Origin: Lutraria lutraria
Lineage: Eukaryota; Mollusca; Bivalvia; Venerida; Mactridae
Assembly (NCBI GenBank): GCA_964023205.1
Contig: OZ026833.1
Coordinates: 4,090,965 to 4,154,964, forward strand
Direction: 5' to 3'
Length of the DNA: 64,000 nucleotides
Both the position numbers and the translations under genes were made by a program. How positions within the stretch are numbered: position 1 is the first letter of the stretch; the number at the start of each line of letters is the position of its first letter. Under the pieces are notes generated by a model. That model had not been told where the DNA came from. It ran no database searches and saw only the letters and a list, made by a program, of their open reading frames with translations. Below are positions 53,301 to 64,000 of the stretch, in pieces.

Positions 53301-53681
53301 AATACAAATGGTGAGCAGATGTTTTCACACTGCAAACAGATTACATTAAGTGTGAGCACACAAGATATATATGTGACTGACTATCACAAAGGTTTGATAG
53401 TTCTAGACAAAAATGGAAATATGAAAATGACAATCTCTTCATTAAACGGCATCAAGGCGTGGCCTTTATGTATTTTACCAGGTAACATTTGTCTGGTGGG
53501 AGGCTGCCGATCAGGGTTTATAGTCCAGGTAGATAAAGAAGGAAAACAAATCGGAAAGTTAATTGACACTAAAGATGGACGATCACATACATATTGTGCA
53601 CTGTATGACCGTGAACATTCAAGGCTGATTGTTGGAAGTTATCCTGTTGGGATATCAATTTACACAATATTTGCAAAATGA
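50379..53681 (+). CDS. TRIM-like protein: B-box, coiled coil, NHL-type beta-propeller
   Basis: The first segment, from ATG 50379 (context ATATGG), has a B-box: CCSPC, YCVDCEMYFCTKC, then H-x6-HH. A second B-box starts (RCPFHEDKRIDTFCKD, to 50692) but is cut off. The main exon 52340-53681 begins in phase 2 after TTTTACAG with QCTCEPIA, then a coiled coil (about 130 residues, Lys/Glu-rich), and a C-terminal beta-propeller region with strand-like repeats (LLLIDYNNHKLKRL, IYVTDYHKGLIVLD). There is no RING, so E3 ligase activity is not expected; such bivalve proteins are a large expanded family, often linked to innate immunity. The only in-frame donor found is CAG|GTTGAG after 50641, giving 534 residues but dropping the second B-box start. 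Otherwise the gene is broken by the 1.6-kb segment. Confidence 0.75.
51464..51506 (+). CDS. Possible tiny first exon (signal-peptide-like), low confidence
   Basis: ATG ATG starts a 14-codon hydrophobic run (MMRFAVLYALYLNT) that ends in phase 1 at a donor CACAG|GTAATA. The layout resembles a secretory first exon. It lies in the segment between the two TRIM-like exons and its phase does not fit the 52340 exon. It may be chance. Confidence 0.2.
51652..51690. repeat. Perfect 14-bp inverted repeat (hairpin)
   Basis: CCAGGTAGTTGTAT and ATACAACTACCTGG are perfect inverses around an 11-nt loop. It lies in the TRIM-like intron or inserted segment. Its function is unknown. Confidence 0.8.
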
Positions 53682-53958
53682 ACTGTTTAGGTTTTCAATG
53701 CTGTATTTGTAAAGATTAAGGATGACCTGAGTTAGATGATTTACAATGATTATAAAGCTTACAAATGTACCATGTGATATTGAAGTCCAATGATCATAGT
53801 ATATTTACATTACTCTGGTTTTGTATTGTAGTTACGTAAACTGGTAATGAACTATATCATTTAGATATTTAAACTTCTCGTGTGTACTATTGTTCAGGAT
53901 ATATTATGTATCTGTTTGTAAATATAACAATCGTGGGACTGCAACCGTATATAGTGCA

Positions 53959-54112
53959 TACAGTCAAACCTGTACATAAAGGCCACCCTTGGGAAAGAAA
54001 TTATGTGGCCTTTATTGACAGGTGAACTTTATTCGAAGGTCATTTTATTCTAAATAGTGACTGCTTTTTAAGAATGACCTTTATTTACAGAGTGGCCTTA
54101 ATTTTTACAGTA
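53959..54112. mobile_element. MITE family M1, copy 5
   Basis: TACAGTCAAACCTGTACATA starts it; the right end is TTTTTACAGTA. GGCCTTTATTGACAGGTGAA is the inverse of the usual internal block. It lies in the likely 3' UTR of the TRIM-like gene, where it can fold into a hairpin. Confidence 0.7.
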
Positions 54113-54348
54113 TACATGGTTCAATGAAAAGTCGTTTTATCACCGTAAGCAATCTATAGTCAGAAATCAATGAAACTTTCATGAAGCTTCTTCAGTATGA
54201 TAAGATTCACATGTGATAAGCTTGATATGATGCGGTGATTTTTAGCATAATTGTGACCCTTTGTTTTTACTGTCATTAAATTTCCAAGAATGAGTTATAG
54301 TGTGACGACTGTCTGTTTAGTTTGTGATGCTACTGACTGTATGTTGAG

Positions 54349-54354
54349 AATAAA
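54349..54354 (+). promoter_or_regulatory. Possible poly(A) signal of the TRIM-like gene
   Basis: AATAAA is about 670 nt after the stop codon. A further candidate is near 54503. Confidence 0.35.
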
Positions 54355-55046
54355 CACAATGTTACAACTTCAAACATCTTGATATGTACCAAAATATCAC
54401 AAATTAGAAAGTTGTCAATTTTATTCTGGTCAAAGTCTATTTCATCCTACATGCACTTGGTATATGCAAGCTTGAATTACACCATGTGTTATGTAAATAA
54501 TGAATAAAATATTTGATAGAAGATAACACTGAGCTCTTATTTTTCGAGTTTAAACAATTTTTATGTCGCAGTGACAAGCAAGGTCTAGTTTCTTCATCAT
54601 GTAAACATTCAGAGTAAAACAACAACATTTCTTTAAAAGAAGAATATTTTATTCAGTCAGTTCAAGTTTCACACTTTATTTAATTTATGTTGTCTTTCTG
54701 CCTTTTGTTATTATTAACGGTGTTCACAAATTTTCGTGTTCCTGACCTTCATGGTAATCTCAGTTTTCATCAGGGACCTGAAAATTATATAATTGAACAG
54801 TACATAGCTTTAGTTCATCAAAAAGCTACAAAAATGCACTGAGTGTCTTTAAAACATAAGAAAACATGATTGGCTATATTCTCTTGAGATTTTTCATATT
54901 ACCAATGAAAACGCTGTACACATAGACTGGTCTTAGAGCACAATTTTAAATATCAATACAAAACCTGTTACACGTTTTGATTCAATTCAATTATTCTGTC
55001 TCATTCAATATAATACTTTATGTGTAATATGTAAGTTCACACATAT

Positions 55047-55197
55047 ATGCAACACCCTTTGGAAGTAGCAACATTTTGTTGTTGTTGCTCTATAGATGTT
55101 AAACTATTGTTCAAATCGTGCAATAGGGAAACATCGTGCTGTTGTTGAATGGAGGTTGTTGCTTAAGAGAGGGCCGCTCTGAGGATGTTGTACTGTA
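55047..55197. mobile_element. MITE family M2, copy 2
   Basis: GCAACACCCTTTGGAAG, AGAGAGGGCCGCTCTGAGGA and the end TACTGTA match the copy at 27232-27405. Confidence 0.6.
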
Positions 55198-55432
55198 TAC
55201 CTACATCATCAAAAACTAGATCCATTTTTGATAAAAAAGAAAATTGAACCTAGTAAATAACAGTGTGAGTGTTTTATTGATTTCTACTCAGAATATTTAC
55301 TTAACGCTGAATTGTGTATTAATTGGTAACAATAAAATACATCTTACATGTTCAGAATGATCTGTATCATCTTCAGTCACATTACCAGTTATAGCAGCGA
55401 CTTCTGGAAATATGACAAGCCAAACTTGGCTT

Positions 55433-56020
55433 CTATAGCGTGTAGGAATTGTTTGGACGAATCATTAGACATGATTTGTTTAATTCTAGGTAAGTCTGTG
55501 TTTCCATGTCGTATTTAGGCCAGAATGGCATTGAATCATCAGATGGACCGTTCGGATTCCTAAAAACAGCAGTGAATGTCCATTATTTTGAAAGAAATGT
55601 TCAAGCAACATGTTATCTCTAGAAATGACAACTCTAGGTTCTTGTATGGTGTTTCAATAAAGAATTACCAAAACTTTAGTAATTCTGTAAATGCATAGTG
55701 TCATCATTTCACAAAAATATATTACCAGATCATTTTAGAGTATTCTTATTACCGTTTTCTTATATCATTTGATAACTTGATTCTGTCAAAAGAATGTAAA
55801 TGTTTACATTGCCTTGATTCTGAAGTATGGATTTCAATATTTAATCTAATATTGCCGAACAATTGTATGTTTTTGTTCTAATCAACGAAACTGATAGGAA
55901 ATGCGTACCCTCTACGGAATTTGGCAATAAAAATTTGGGGTCATCATATTTGGAAATGCAGAATGTCACTTACCCTGTGCACGTCCTGGCAATCGGTGAT
56001 GTTTGGTTGTTCTTCCACAC
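55433..56020 (-). CDS. Carboxylesterase/cholinesterase-family gene, last exons only
   Basis: On the minus strand exon 55559-55433 reads GNPNGPSDD, then PFWPKYDMETQTYLEL, and ends at TAG 55435-55433. GNPN followed by W-P-x-Y-x-x-x-x-x-x-YLEL is the usual end of the carboxylesterase (type B) alpha/beta-hydrolase domain. The acceptor is at 55560-55561. A preceding short exon, 56020-55974, gives VWKNNQTSPIARTCTG and joins in phase 2 with a GTAAGT donor; the W-x-N...ART order fits the family but is less certain. The catalytic Ser, Glu and His would be upstream (higher coordinates), where no further exon was recognised; a foldback element begins 180 bp away. It may be a relic, or the other exons may lie beyond the window. 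No transmembrane tail follows. Confidence 0.6.
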
Positions 56021-56202
56021 CTAAAACAAAACCTCCTAATGGGCTTTGTGAGCACACCGCCCGCTACTTATAAAATTGCATATTGTATTTACTATACTGT
56101 GTACTTGATATCAGAGTTTGACCCTGGAACATTATTCTACTATAAAATGATTAAAGCGCTTGGAGGACAGTGGTGTTTGCATTGTAAATTGTTGCATCTT
56201 TG

Positions 56203-56978
56203 TTAAGGACATATCCGGTAGTTGCTATTGCGAAACGTAGCGCGCATCCGTGACGTTAATTTTACTATTAAATATATAGGCAAAATGAAAACGTATAGAG
56301 AATTTCTTTAAATTTTGCATGATCATAGCATATGATAACAGAAACATTTTAATCGAAAATAAAATGGGGGTCGCGGTGCTTGTTTCTGAGTTATCTGCCC
56401 TTGTTTATGACGTTTTGGCTTTAATTTATGTCATTTCAAGGGCATATCACTCATACATTAATATTAAATACCATATTTTTACTTTTGTTTTATGTTTGTC
56501 ATTTTATTCTTGGTCAAAATACAAATTTTCATGCAATTCCATTAAATATTTGTATTAGCTTTTTTCAGTTGAAGTTAACAAACTGACAATTCTTCAAAAT
56601 TAAACCAAGTTTTAGGAAAATTGGCATTGCTTACGGTAAAGAAGAAACAAATACAAAAACACTCATTAGCAGTTCTTGAAATTTTGGACGATTGCATGAA
56701 AAGAAGTCGGCTACTTAAAATAGAAAATGAATAAGACCTTGTTTTCCTACATTATGAATTATCTGCCCTTGAAATGACTTAAAATGAGCCAAAATGTCAC
56801 ATTCAAGGGCAGATAACTCAAAAACGAGCACCGTGATACTCATTTTTGTTTATCTTAAAATGTTTCTACTATCATATGCTATGATCATGCAAAGTTTTAA
56901 AAAAATATCTCTATACGTTTTTATTTTGCCTATATGCCTATGTGTAAAATTGTGGAAACTGTCAGATATGTCCTTAGC
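56203..56978. mobile_element. Foldback element with about 240-bp inverted arms
   Basis: The left arm (about 56203-56450) and right arm (about 56755-56978) are diverged inverses. Shared blocks are TAAGGACATATC, AAAACGTATAGAGA, GCATGATCATAGCATATGAT, GAAACATTTTAA, GAGTTATCTGCCCTTG and GTCATTTCAAGGGCA. The spacer of about 300 bp has no recognised coding sequence. Any open frame across the arms follows from this structure. Confidence 0.75.
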
Positions 56979-58423
56979 ACCGCGGCAGTTATCTATATTG
57001 TTTTTGTGTTATCCTTACTTATAATGTTGATTGACATGGCTTAATTAATTCATACGTGTCTATTCATTGTTTGTTTGTTTTATTGTACTTGTCATGTTTG
57101 TCGTTACATTACATAGTGAAATCTATTTATCTATATGTTATAAATATCACGCAATTTTGATAGTATACATAAATACACGGAAAAGTACGTAACGGATAAG
57201 AAAGACACACATAAATGTTCTTTTCGGATATTTCTTCGACCACTTCACGACTTCGGGGGGGGGGGGGAATAAGATAAAATGTGTGTAGTTTCCTTGAAAA
57301 TAATCTAAAGTCATTTCCCAAACATTCCACATTTTTTGTGCTAATTACTAGACTAGTATAAGAGTACTAGTATCACACAACACAGCGCAAATTAAGTCAC
57401 AATTTTTATACCAAATCAAACACAAATGTATCCAGCGATCCAGTAAAGTTTTAATTTACATGCATAGAGAGCAAGAGAAATCCTGTAATCTTAGAAAACA
57501 AATGGTACATAAAATTTAAAAAATGTCAAATCACATTGTTTTCATAACCTCTCAGGGTTTTCTAAAAAGATGTAATTTAACAAATGTGAGTGTTACAAGA
57601 CATCAGAATAAAGTGTTCCCAAACATTTTATGAGTGTAATTCTTATCAAATACAAACAAGCAATCTGTCAATGATAGGACTGTCAGATATAGCTTTATAC
57701 ACTTGTAAGTACATTGTATTGTATTTCAAGTGCAATCCGCCCATTGTTGGGTTAAAAGGGAGATGGAGTTGTCACCACTCTACAAGAGTACGTCCATGTC
57801 GTCGGTATTCAACAATTGAAATTAAAAAATACATTTCTATCAAATTGTATATTGAGTCACATTTTGTTTAGATGTGGATAACGCACGTCATAGACGATTT
57901 GTATGAGTACTGTATATGACTCGAAGCTAGTCCTGAAGCAAGGCGAGTATACGAATACCCGGGTATGATGACAATAACAAAAATGAGAAGTATGTTATAT
58001 TACCGGTTTGATATACGAGTCGTAGTTCGAGCTGTGAATACTTGGGCCTGATTTAGTGGATCGAAATGGATCGACACATGCCAACCGATCTACAACCCTA
58101 CTCAAAACACACACAATCTCTTCTCTGAAAATTGCAAATTTTAATCTAAAACCTAATAATTTTCTACACCACTCGCTACAGAGAATAGTAATCATAAACT
58201 GCCTTAAATCAATCCTTGGGCCAGCATCGATTAAAACTACACAGTGTGAAATGGCTTAACCCATAGACAATCTTTATCATTACGTGATCCTTGAGAGAGA
58301 TTGACAACTCGCATGGATCTAATTCGCAAATTGACCATTCACGTTTCTTTCTTTTGTTTGTATTGCCAACAATTTAGAATCATGACTTGTATCTGTTTTC
58401 AGTATTATCTAATGCGTTGCATG

Positions 58424-58592
58424 TACAGTCAAACCTGTGTTAGCGTCTCCTTTGAATACAAGACACTCTGTGAATAAAGGCCATTATTAAAAAGGCGTCA
58501 TTGAATATTCAGAAAAAACAACCTTCGAATAAAGCCACCTGACAATAAAGGCCACAATTTGTATTTCCCATGAGCGGACATTATGGTTTAGT
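58424..58592. mobile_element. MITE family M1, copy 6
   Basis: TACAGTCAAACCTGTGTTAG and GACAATAAAGGCCACAATTT are present; the right end is decayed. Confidence 0.65.
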
Positions 58593-59174
58593 AAGTTGTA
58601 CCTATGAATGACTCGTAGCGTATTCTTTCTTATGGTACTTGACCAGTAGATATTGTAATTTGTGTAGAATGGATAAGACTTTTGTCCATAAGTATATCTT
58701 AACTTGCAGAACACACTCACCAAATTTAATGACAAGTGCTGAAAAAACTTGAAAACCTCAATCATTTCTTCATATTACTAGTATTACGTTTACAATAAGC
58801 ACAGTTTACAATTACATATCCACGAGTTTTAAAGACCCAACACTAAAAAGCACCGACCTACCTAGTACCTACCCTTTTTATTTTTAATGAACATGTACAA
58901 AGAAGAAAAACATTTTTTCCAAGTCCCATTATTTTCGCATTTTTTAGTATCAAAAGCTCTTTGAAAACCGGAATTCACAGAAAACCTTAAGTCTGGAAGG
59001 GGTCAAGTTTTGAGGGGGTTTACTGTCTATAATTTCTTTAAAAATCGTCTGCTATTGTATGAATGAACAATGCACAAAAATGTCCTTTTGCTTGATTTTA
59101 GTGTCAACTAATTAATGTTATCAAAATTTTCTCTCAAAGTTCAGTACCATGCTGGTTGGACAGTTTGCTAAGCC

Positions 59175-59300
59175 GAGGTCGTGGTCAAGTGGTTAGTGCT
59201 CTGGAGTTGTTACCCGGCGACCTGGGTTCAAATCTCGGTCTATGAAAAGTGTCAGTTTTCTTCCATACGAGAAGAAGTTCCCAGCTCCGTGTGGAAGGGT
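59175..59300 (+). mobile_element. tRNA-derived SINE, family S1
   Basis: The head GTCGTGGTCAAGTGGTTAGT and B-box GGGTTCAAATCTCGG are followed by GTGTGGAAGGGTAAGTTAGT, as in the other S1 copies. The body is shortened. Confidence 0.65.
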
Positions 59301-59981
59301 AAGTTAGTAATGGCCCAGAGGTTATAAAACTTGAGAACAGACTCTGAGCTCAAATCTCAATTTCATTCTCAAAGTATTATAGATAGAAAGATAAAGCTGA
59401 TTAACGTATAAATGCGTGTTTAATCGATCGTAAAGTATTTATTGAGAAAATCCTTCATTATCTCCGCTGTCAGTTTTCAGCTTTCCGCGTGTACATCTCT
59501 AATAAAAAAGTTTGAGGTCGTGAGGGGGAATAGGGTAAGTCAGGTAAACAGAAACAAACTATTTTATAATTTTATAACTATCTCCATATTAGTTATTTTT
59601 AGAGCCAAGTAGCAGCGAAATCATCTACATAAAGTTTCGGTTTCGGTCTATTTTGGTAAATGTTTAATTCACATTGAAAACCTTGTTTATCGGTCGTTTA
59701 AACTCTCTTTACTTGAGCAAACTAAATATCCTAGTCGTAAATCCTAGTTAATGCATTATTGCCGGATAAATTGAGTTTTAAATTATACGAAGTAATATAA
59801 AAACTTACGCACACAAAATAACCAAAATAACCTTGGTTTTGTATCTAACGGTCGTTTTTTACCCCTTAAGTTAAGTCGAAAGGTGATCTACCGAGACTGA
59901 CGAGGCGATAATTTGAATATTAAGTTATACTGTCAGTGTAGTCCATGCATTTAGAATACTATCATTTAGTGCGGACAAATC

Positions 59982-60054
59982 ATGGATCTTAATATACATT
60001 TGTTCTTTCTAATTTCGATGGCAATTGTCTTGTTTAGAAACGTGGATTCTAAGA
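59982..60054 (+). CDS. Orphan first exon encoding a signal peptide
   Basis: ATG 59982 opens 24 codons: a short polar start, then a hydrophobic core (IHLFFLISMAIVLF) and a polar end (RNVDSK), stopping in phase 1 at a strong donor, A|GTAAGT. A signal-peptide exon ending in phase 1 is the usual start of secreted or membrane animal proteins. No second exon was recognised before the satellite that begins at 61140, so the rest should lie beyond it or outside the window. The product is unknown. Confidence 0.45.
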
Positions 60055-60060
60055 GTAAGT

Positions 60061-61139
60061 GCATGTATTTTTCTACAGCTTTACAAATGCTGAAGTTATA
60101 TAATTTATAATAAGGTATGAATTCAATTGAGTTTACACTCATTTTATTAATATTAGGACTTCACTTTGTACCTAATTTGTCTCCTCAAAAACTATTAGTA
60201 TTTAGATTTTATACAATTTTGGCTTTTTATTTTAAGAGAATATAAAAGTGGTTTTTATACTTCTTATCTTCGACGAACTATTTAGTACCCACTGTGCAAG
60301 CTAAGAGGCGAAGCACTAAGGCGGTTAAAATGCATATTTTGATGTTCTATCGCTCCTTTTAGCTTTCTTATTTAGGAAAAACACCAAAATTAAGCACTCC
60401 AACCTATACATAACTATAGTTCATATTCCATGCATCAATATTTATACTTAAAGACATATCCTAGAGTAACTTCTCACGCGGAGAATTTTCTCTTTTTTTT
60501 CAGAGATGTACTTTAATATATTACAAACATAAAACAGGGTTTAAAAGTATGGGTCACCATGCCCGTTTTGGAATTACACGCGTTTTTTAATACCATATAT
60601 TTCTATCTTGGATTAATGCAAAGATGTCAAACATTAAACAACATAAAACCTTAAATATTATCACAAACTCAGTAATTCTTTTTCATATCCTTGTAGAAAA
60701 GATGTCTTAACTATTACAGAATAAAGAAACTGACATATGTAAGATAATAATCAAGAAATTATGAAATTTGTATACAAACGACCATGCCCGAAGCATGCAA
60801 AATTACCAAAAATTTGAACATTTTAGCTCATAAAAAAAATTCTAGCGCGGATTTTTTTTTTATTTTTCCAGAACATATAGTTTAGCATATGTAGTTTAAA
60901 ATAAAAGAAAGAAATGCATACCAAGCCATGCTACTTTTTAAGATATACAAAAATTTAGTAAAATTATTACCTCCCTTTATTAAGAAAACAACTGAATTTT
61001 TAGGCAATAATAAAATGGTTAAATACTAAGTATCATAAATGTAATATTATCTCTGCTCAATTTGAATGTGCACTGGCAACTCTAGGAAACGCCTTTAAGA
61101 TAATATAGGGTAGTAAGATTTGTGTTCTTTTTTTACCTA
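60061..61139. other. AT-rich stretch, no feature seen
   Basis: It would be intron 1 of the gene that starts at 59982, if that gene is real. No exon-like open frame with a supported acceptor was found. Confidence 0.4.
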
Positions 61140-64000
61140 TATCTATTGTGTACGTCACCATGTTCAATATTTCTCAACATGTTCACAATTCACTATATTT
61201 TCATGTTCACTATTTCTTACTATATACACTATATCTTACCATGTTCACTATTTCTTACTATATTCACTATTTCTTATCACGTTCAGCATTTATTACCATG
61301 TTCAATATTTCTCACCATGTTGACATGGTCACTATTCACTATATATTACCATGTTCACTATTTCTTACTATATTCAATATTTCTCACCATGTTCGCCATT
61401 CACTATATATTAACCTGTTCACTATATTTTACCATGTTCATTATATCTTACCATGTTCACTATATCTCACAATGTTCACTACATCTCACCATGTTCACTA
61501 TATGTCAACATGTTCACTTACTATGTTCACCATATCTCACCATATTCATTATATCTTACCATGTTCACTATATCTCACCATGTTCACTATATCTTACTAT
61601 GTTCAGTATATCTCACCATGTTCACTATATCTCACCATATTCATTATATCTTACCATGTTCACTATATCTCACCATGTTCACTATATCTTACTATGTTCA
61701 GTATATCTCACCATGTTCACTATATCTCACCATATTCATTATATCTTACCATGTTCACTATATCTCACCATGTTCACTATATCTTACTATGTTCAGTATA
61801 TCTCACCATGTTCACTATATCTCACCATTTTCACTATATCTCACCATGTTCAATATATCTTTCCATGTTTACTATATCTCACCATATTCACAATATCTTA
61901 CCGTGTTCACCATATCTTATCATGTTCACTATATCTTACCATGTTCACTATATATCACCATGTTCACTACATCTCACCATGTTCACTATTTCTCACCATA
62001 CTCACTATTTATAACCATATTCACTATTTCTAAACATGTTTACTATTTATAACCATATTCACCATTTCTAAACATGTTTACTGTTTATAACCATATTCAC
62101 TATTTCTAACCATATTCACCATTTCTCACCATGTTTACTATTTATAATCATATTCACTATTTCTAAACATGTTTACTATTTATAATCATATTCACTATTT
62201 CTAAACATGTTTACTATTTATAATCATATTCACCATTTCTAAACATGTTTACTATTTATAACCATATTCACTATTTCTAAACATGTTTACTATTTATAAC
62301 CATATTCACTATTTCTAAACATGTTTACTATTTATAATCATATTCACTATTTCTAACCATATTCACTATTTATAACCATATTCACTATTTCTAACCATAT
62401 TCACTATTTATAACCATATTCACTATTTCTAAACATGTTTACTATTTATAACCATATTCACCATTTCTAAACATGTTTACTATTTATAACCATATTCACT
62501 ATTTCTAACCATATTCACTATTTATAACCATATTCACTATTTCTAAACATGTTTACTATTTATAACCATATTCACCATTTCTAAACATGTTTACTATTTA
62601 TAACCATATTCACTATTTCTAAACATGTTTACTATTTCTAACCATATTCACCATTTCTAAACATGTTTACTATTTATAATCATATTCACCATTTCTAAAC
62701 ATGTTTACTATTTATAACCATATTCACTATTTCTAAACATGTTTACTATTTATAACCATATTCACTATTTCTAACCATATTCACTATTTATAACCATATT
62801 CACTATTTCTAAACATGTTTACTATTTATAACCATATTCACCATTTCTAAACATGTTTACTATTTATAATCATATTCACTATTTCTAAACATGTTTACTA
62901 TTTATAACCATATTCACTAATTCTAAACATGTTTACTATTTATAATCATATTCACTATTTCTAAACATGTTTACTATTTATAATCATATTCACTATTTCT
63001 AAACATGTTTACTATTTATAATCATATTCACTATTTCTAAACATGTTTACTATTTATAATCATATTCACCATTTCTAAACATGTTTACTATTTATAACCA
63101 TATTCACCATTTCTCACCATGTTTACTATTTATAATCATATTCACCATTTCTAAACATGTTTACTATTTATAATCATATTCACTATTTCTAAACATGTTT
63201 ACTATTTATAATCATATTCACTATTTCTAACCATATTCACTATTTATAACCATATTCACTATTTCTAAACATGTTTACTATTTATAACCATATTCACCAT
63301 TTCTAAACATGTTTACTATTTATAACCATATTCACCATTTCTAAACATGTTTACTATTTATAATCATATTCACCATTTCTAAACATGTTTACTATTTATA
63401 ATCATATTCACTATTTCTAAACATGTTTACTATTTATAACCATATTCACCATTTCTAAACATGTTTACTATTTATAACCATATTCACCATTTCTCACCAT
63501 GTTTACTATTTATAACAATATTCACCATTTCTAAACATGTTTACTATTTATAACCATATTCACTATTTCTAAACATGTTTACTATTTATAACCATATTCA
63601 CCATTTCTAAACATGTTTACTATTTATAACCATATTCACCATTTCTCACCATGTTTACTATTTATAATCATATTCACTATTTCTAAACATGTTTACTATT
63701 TATAACCATATTCACCATTTCTAAACATGTTTACTATTTATAACCATATTCACCATTTCTAAACATGTTTACTATTTATAATCATATTCACCATTTCTAA
63801 ACATGTTTACTATTTATAATCATATTCACCATTTCTAAACATGTTTACTATTTATAATCATATTCACCATTTCTAAACATGTTTACTATTTATAATCATA
63901 TTCACTATTTCTAAACATGTTTACTATTTATAACCATATTCACTATTTCTAAACATGTTTACTATTTATAATCATATTCACTATTTCTAAACATGTTTAC
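61140..64000. repeat. 19-bp satellite passing into a 38-bp dimer satellite, runs off the window
   Basis: The left part (to about 62010) repeats a 19-bp unit CACCATGTTCACTATATCT. The right part (about 62014 to the edge) repeats a 38-bp unit made of two diverged 19-mers: TTCTAAACATGTTTACTAT and TTATAACCATATTCACTAT. Because 19 is not a multiple of 3, all three plus frames stay open by composition over most of the left part. Confidence 0.97.

Larger units (their letters stand above)
56979..59981. other. Repeat-bearing stretch without a recognised gene
   Basis: It holds a poly-G run (about 57256-57267), an M1 MITE copy (58424-58592), an R3 copy (58952-59032) and an S1-type SINE (59175-59300). Missing upstream exons of the minus-strand carboxylesterase were sought here and not found. 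Confidence 0.5.

Noticed and set aside
54650..55430. Possible further coding sequence downstream of the carboxylesterase stop on the minus strand
   Set aside because: No open frame continues; the stretch contains an M2 MITE and AT-rich sequence and is better seen as 3' UTR or intergenic.
61122..62052. Overlapping open frames of about 200-300 codons on the plus strand (Ser/His/Tyr/Thr-rich repeats)
   Set aside because: They are translations of the 19-bp satellite in all three frames; no start context, splice site or family supports a protein.

Overview
The window looks like nuclear DNA of a lophotrochozoan animal, most likely a bivalve mollusc. It is AT-rich, its genes have many small GT-AG exons, it is crowded with short non-autonomous elements and satellites, and its genes (a long Mieap-like coiled-coil gene, a B-box/NHL-type TRIM-like gene, a CD225/dispanin gene and a mitochondrial AIF) are families common in bivalves. 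The species cannot be named from the sequence alone. All gene models were built by eye from splice sites, reading phase and protein motifs.

Layout. (1) 2938-17564, plus strand: a Mieap/SPATA18-like (mitochondria-eating protein) gene. Ten phase-2 coiled-coil exons, each a multiple of 3, come first, followed by five exons coding for the conserved C-terminal MIEAP domain. It shows decay: a dead duplicate exon at 3553-3857, a GC donor at 12513, and a frameshift at the start of the last exon. A 5'-truncated dead LINE lies in one intron. (2) 17.7-26.7 kb: no gene recognised, only repeats. (3) 26722-29362, plus: a complete three-exon CD225/dispanin (IFITM-related) gene of 147 residues. (4) 32276-46476, plus: a complete 17-exon apoptosis-inducing factor gene (AIFM1), 626 residues, with mitochondrial leader, membrane anchor and FAD/NAD motifs. 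(5) 47225-50107: a 35-bp satellite with 525-bp higher-order repeats, interrupted by a 76-bp palindromic element. (6) 50379-53681, plus: a B-box/coiled-coil/beta-propeller TRIM-like gene whose second B-box is cut by a 1.6-kb segment. (7) 55433-56020, minus: the last exons of a carboxylesterase/cholinesterase-family gene, next to a long foldback element. (8) 59982-60054: an isolated signal-peptide exon, plus strand. (9) 61140 to the right edge: a 19-bp satellite that turns into a 38-bp dimer satellite.

The genes do not form an operon. Two of them (AIFM1 and the Mieap-like gene) belong to mitochondrial quality control or cell death, and two (TRIM-like and dispanin) to families often linked with innate immunity. 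Co-location does not show that they work together. The most unusual signals are the exon-duplicated Mieap gene with its decay marks, the mobile palindrome inserted in the satellite with a 5-bp target duplication, a tandem repeat that carries the 3' splice site of an AIFM1 exon, and the two satellites with visible evolutionary layering.
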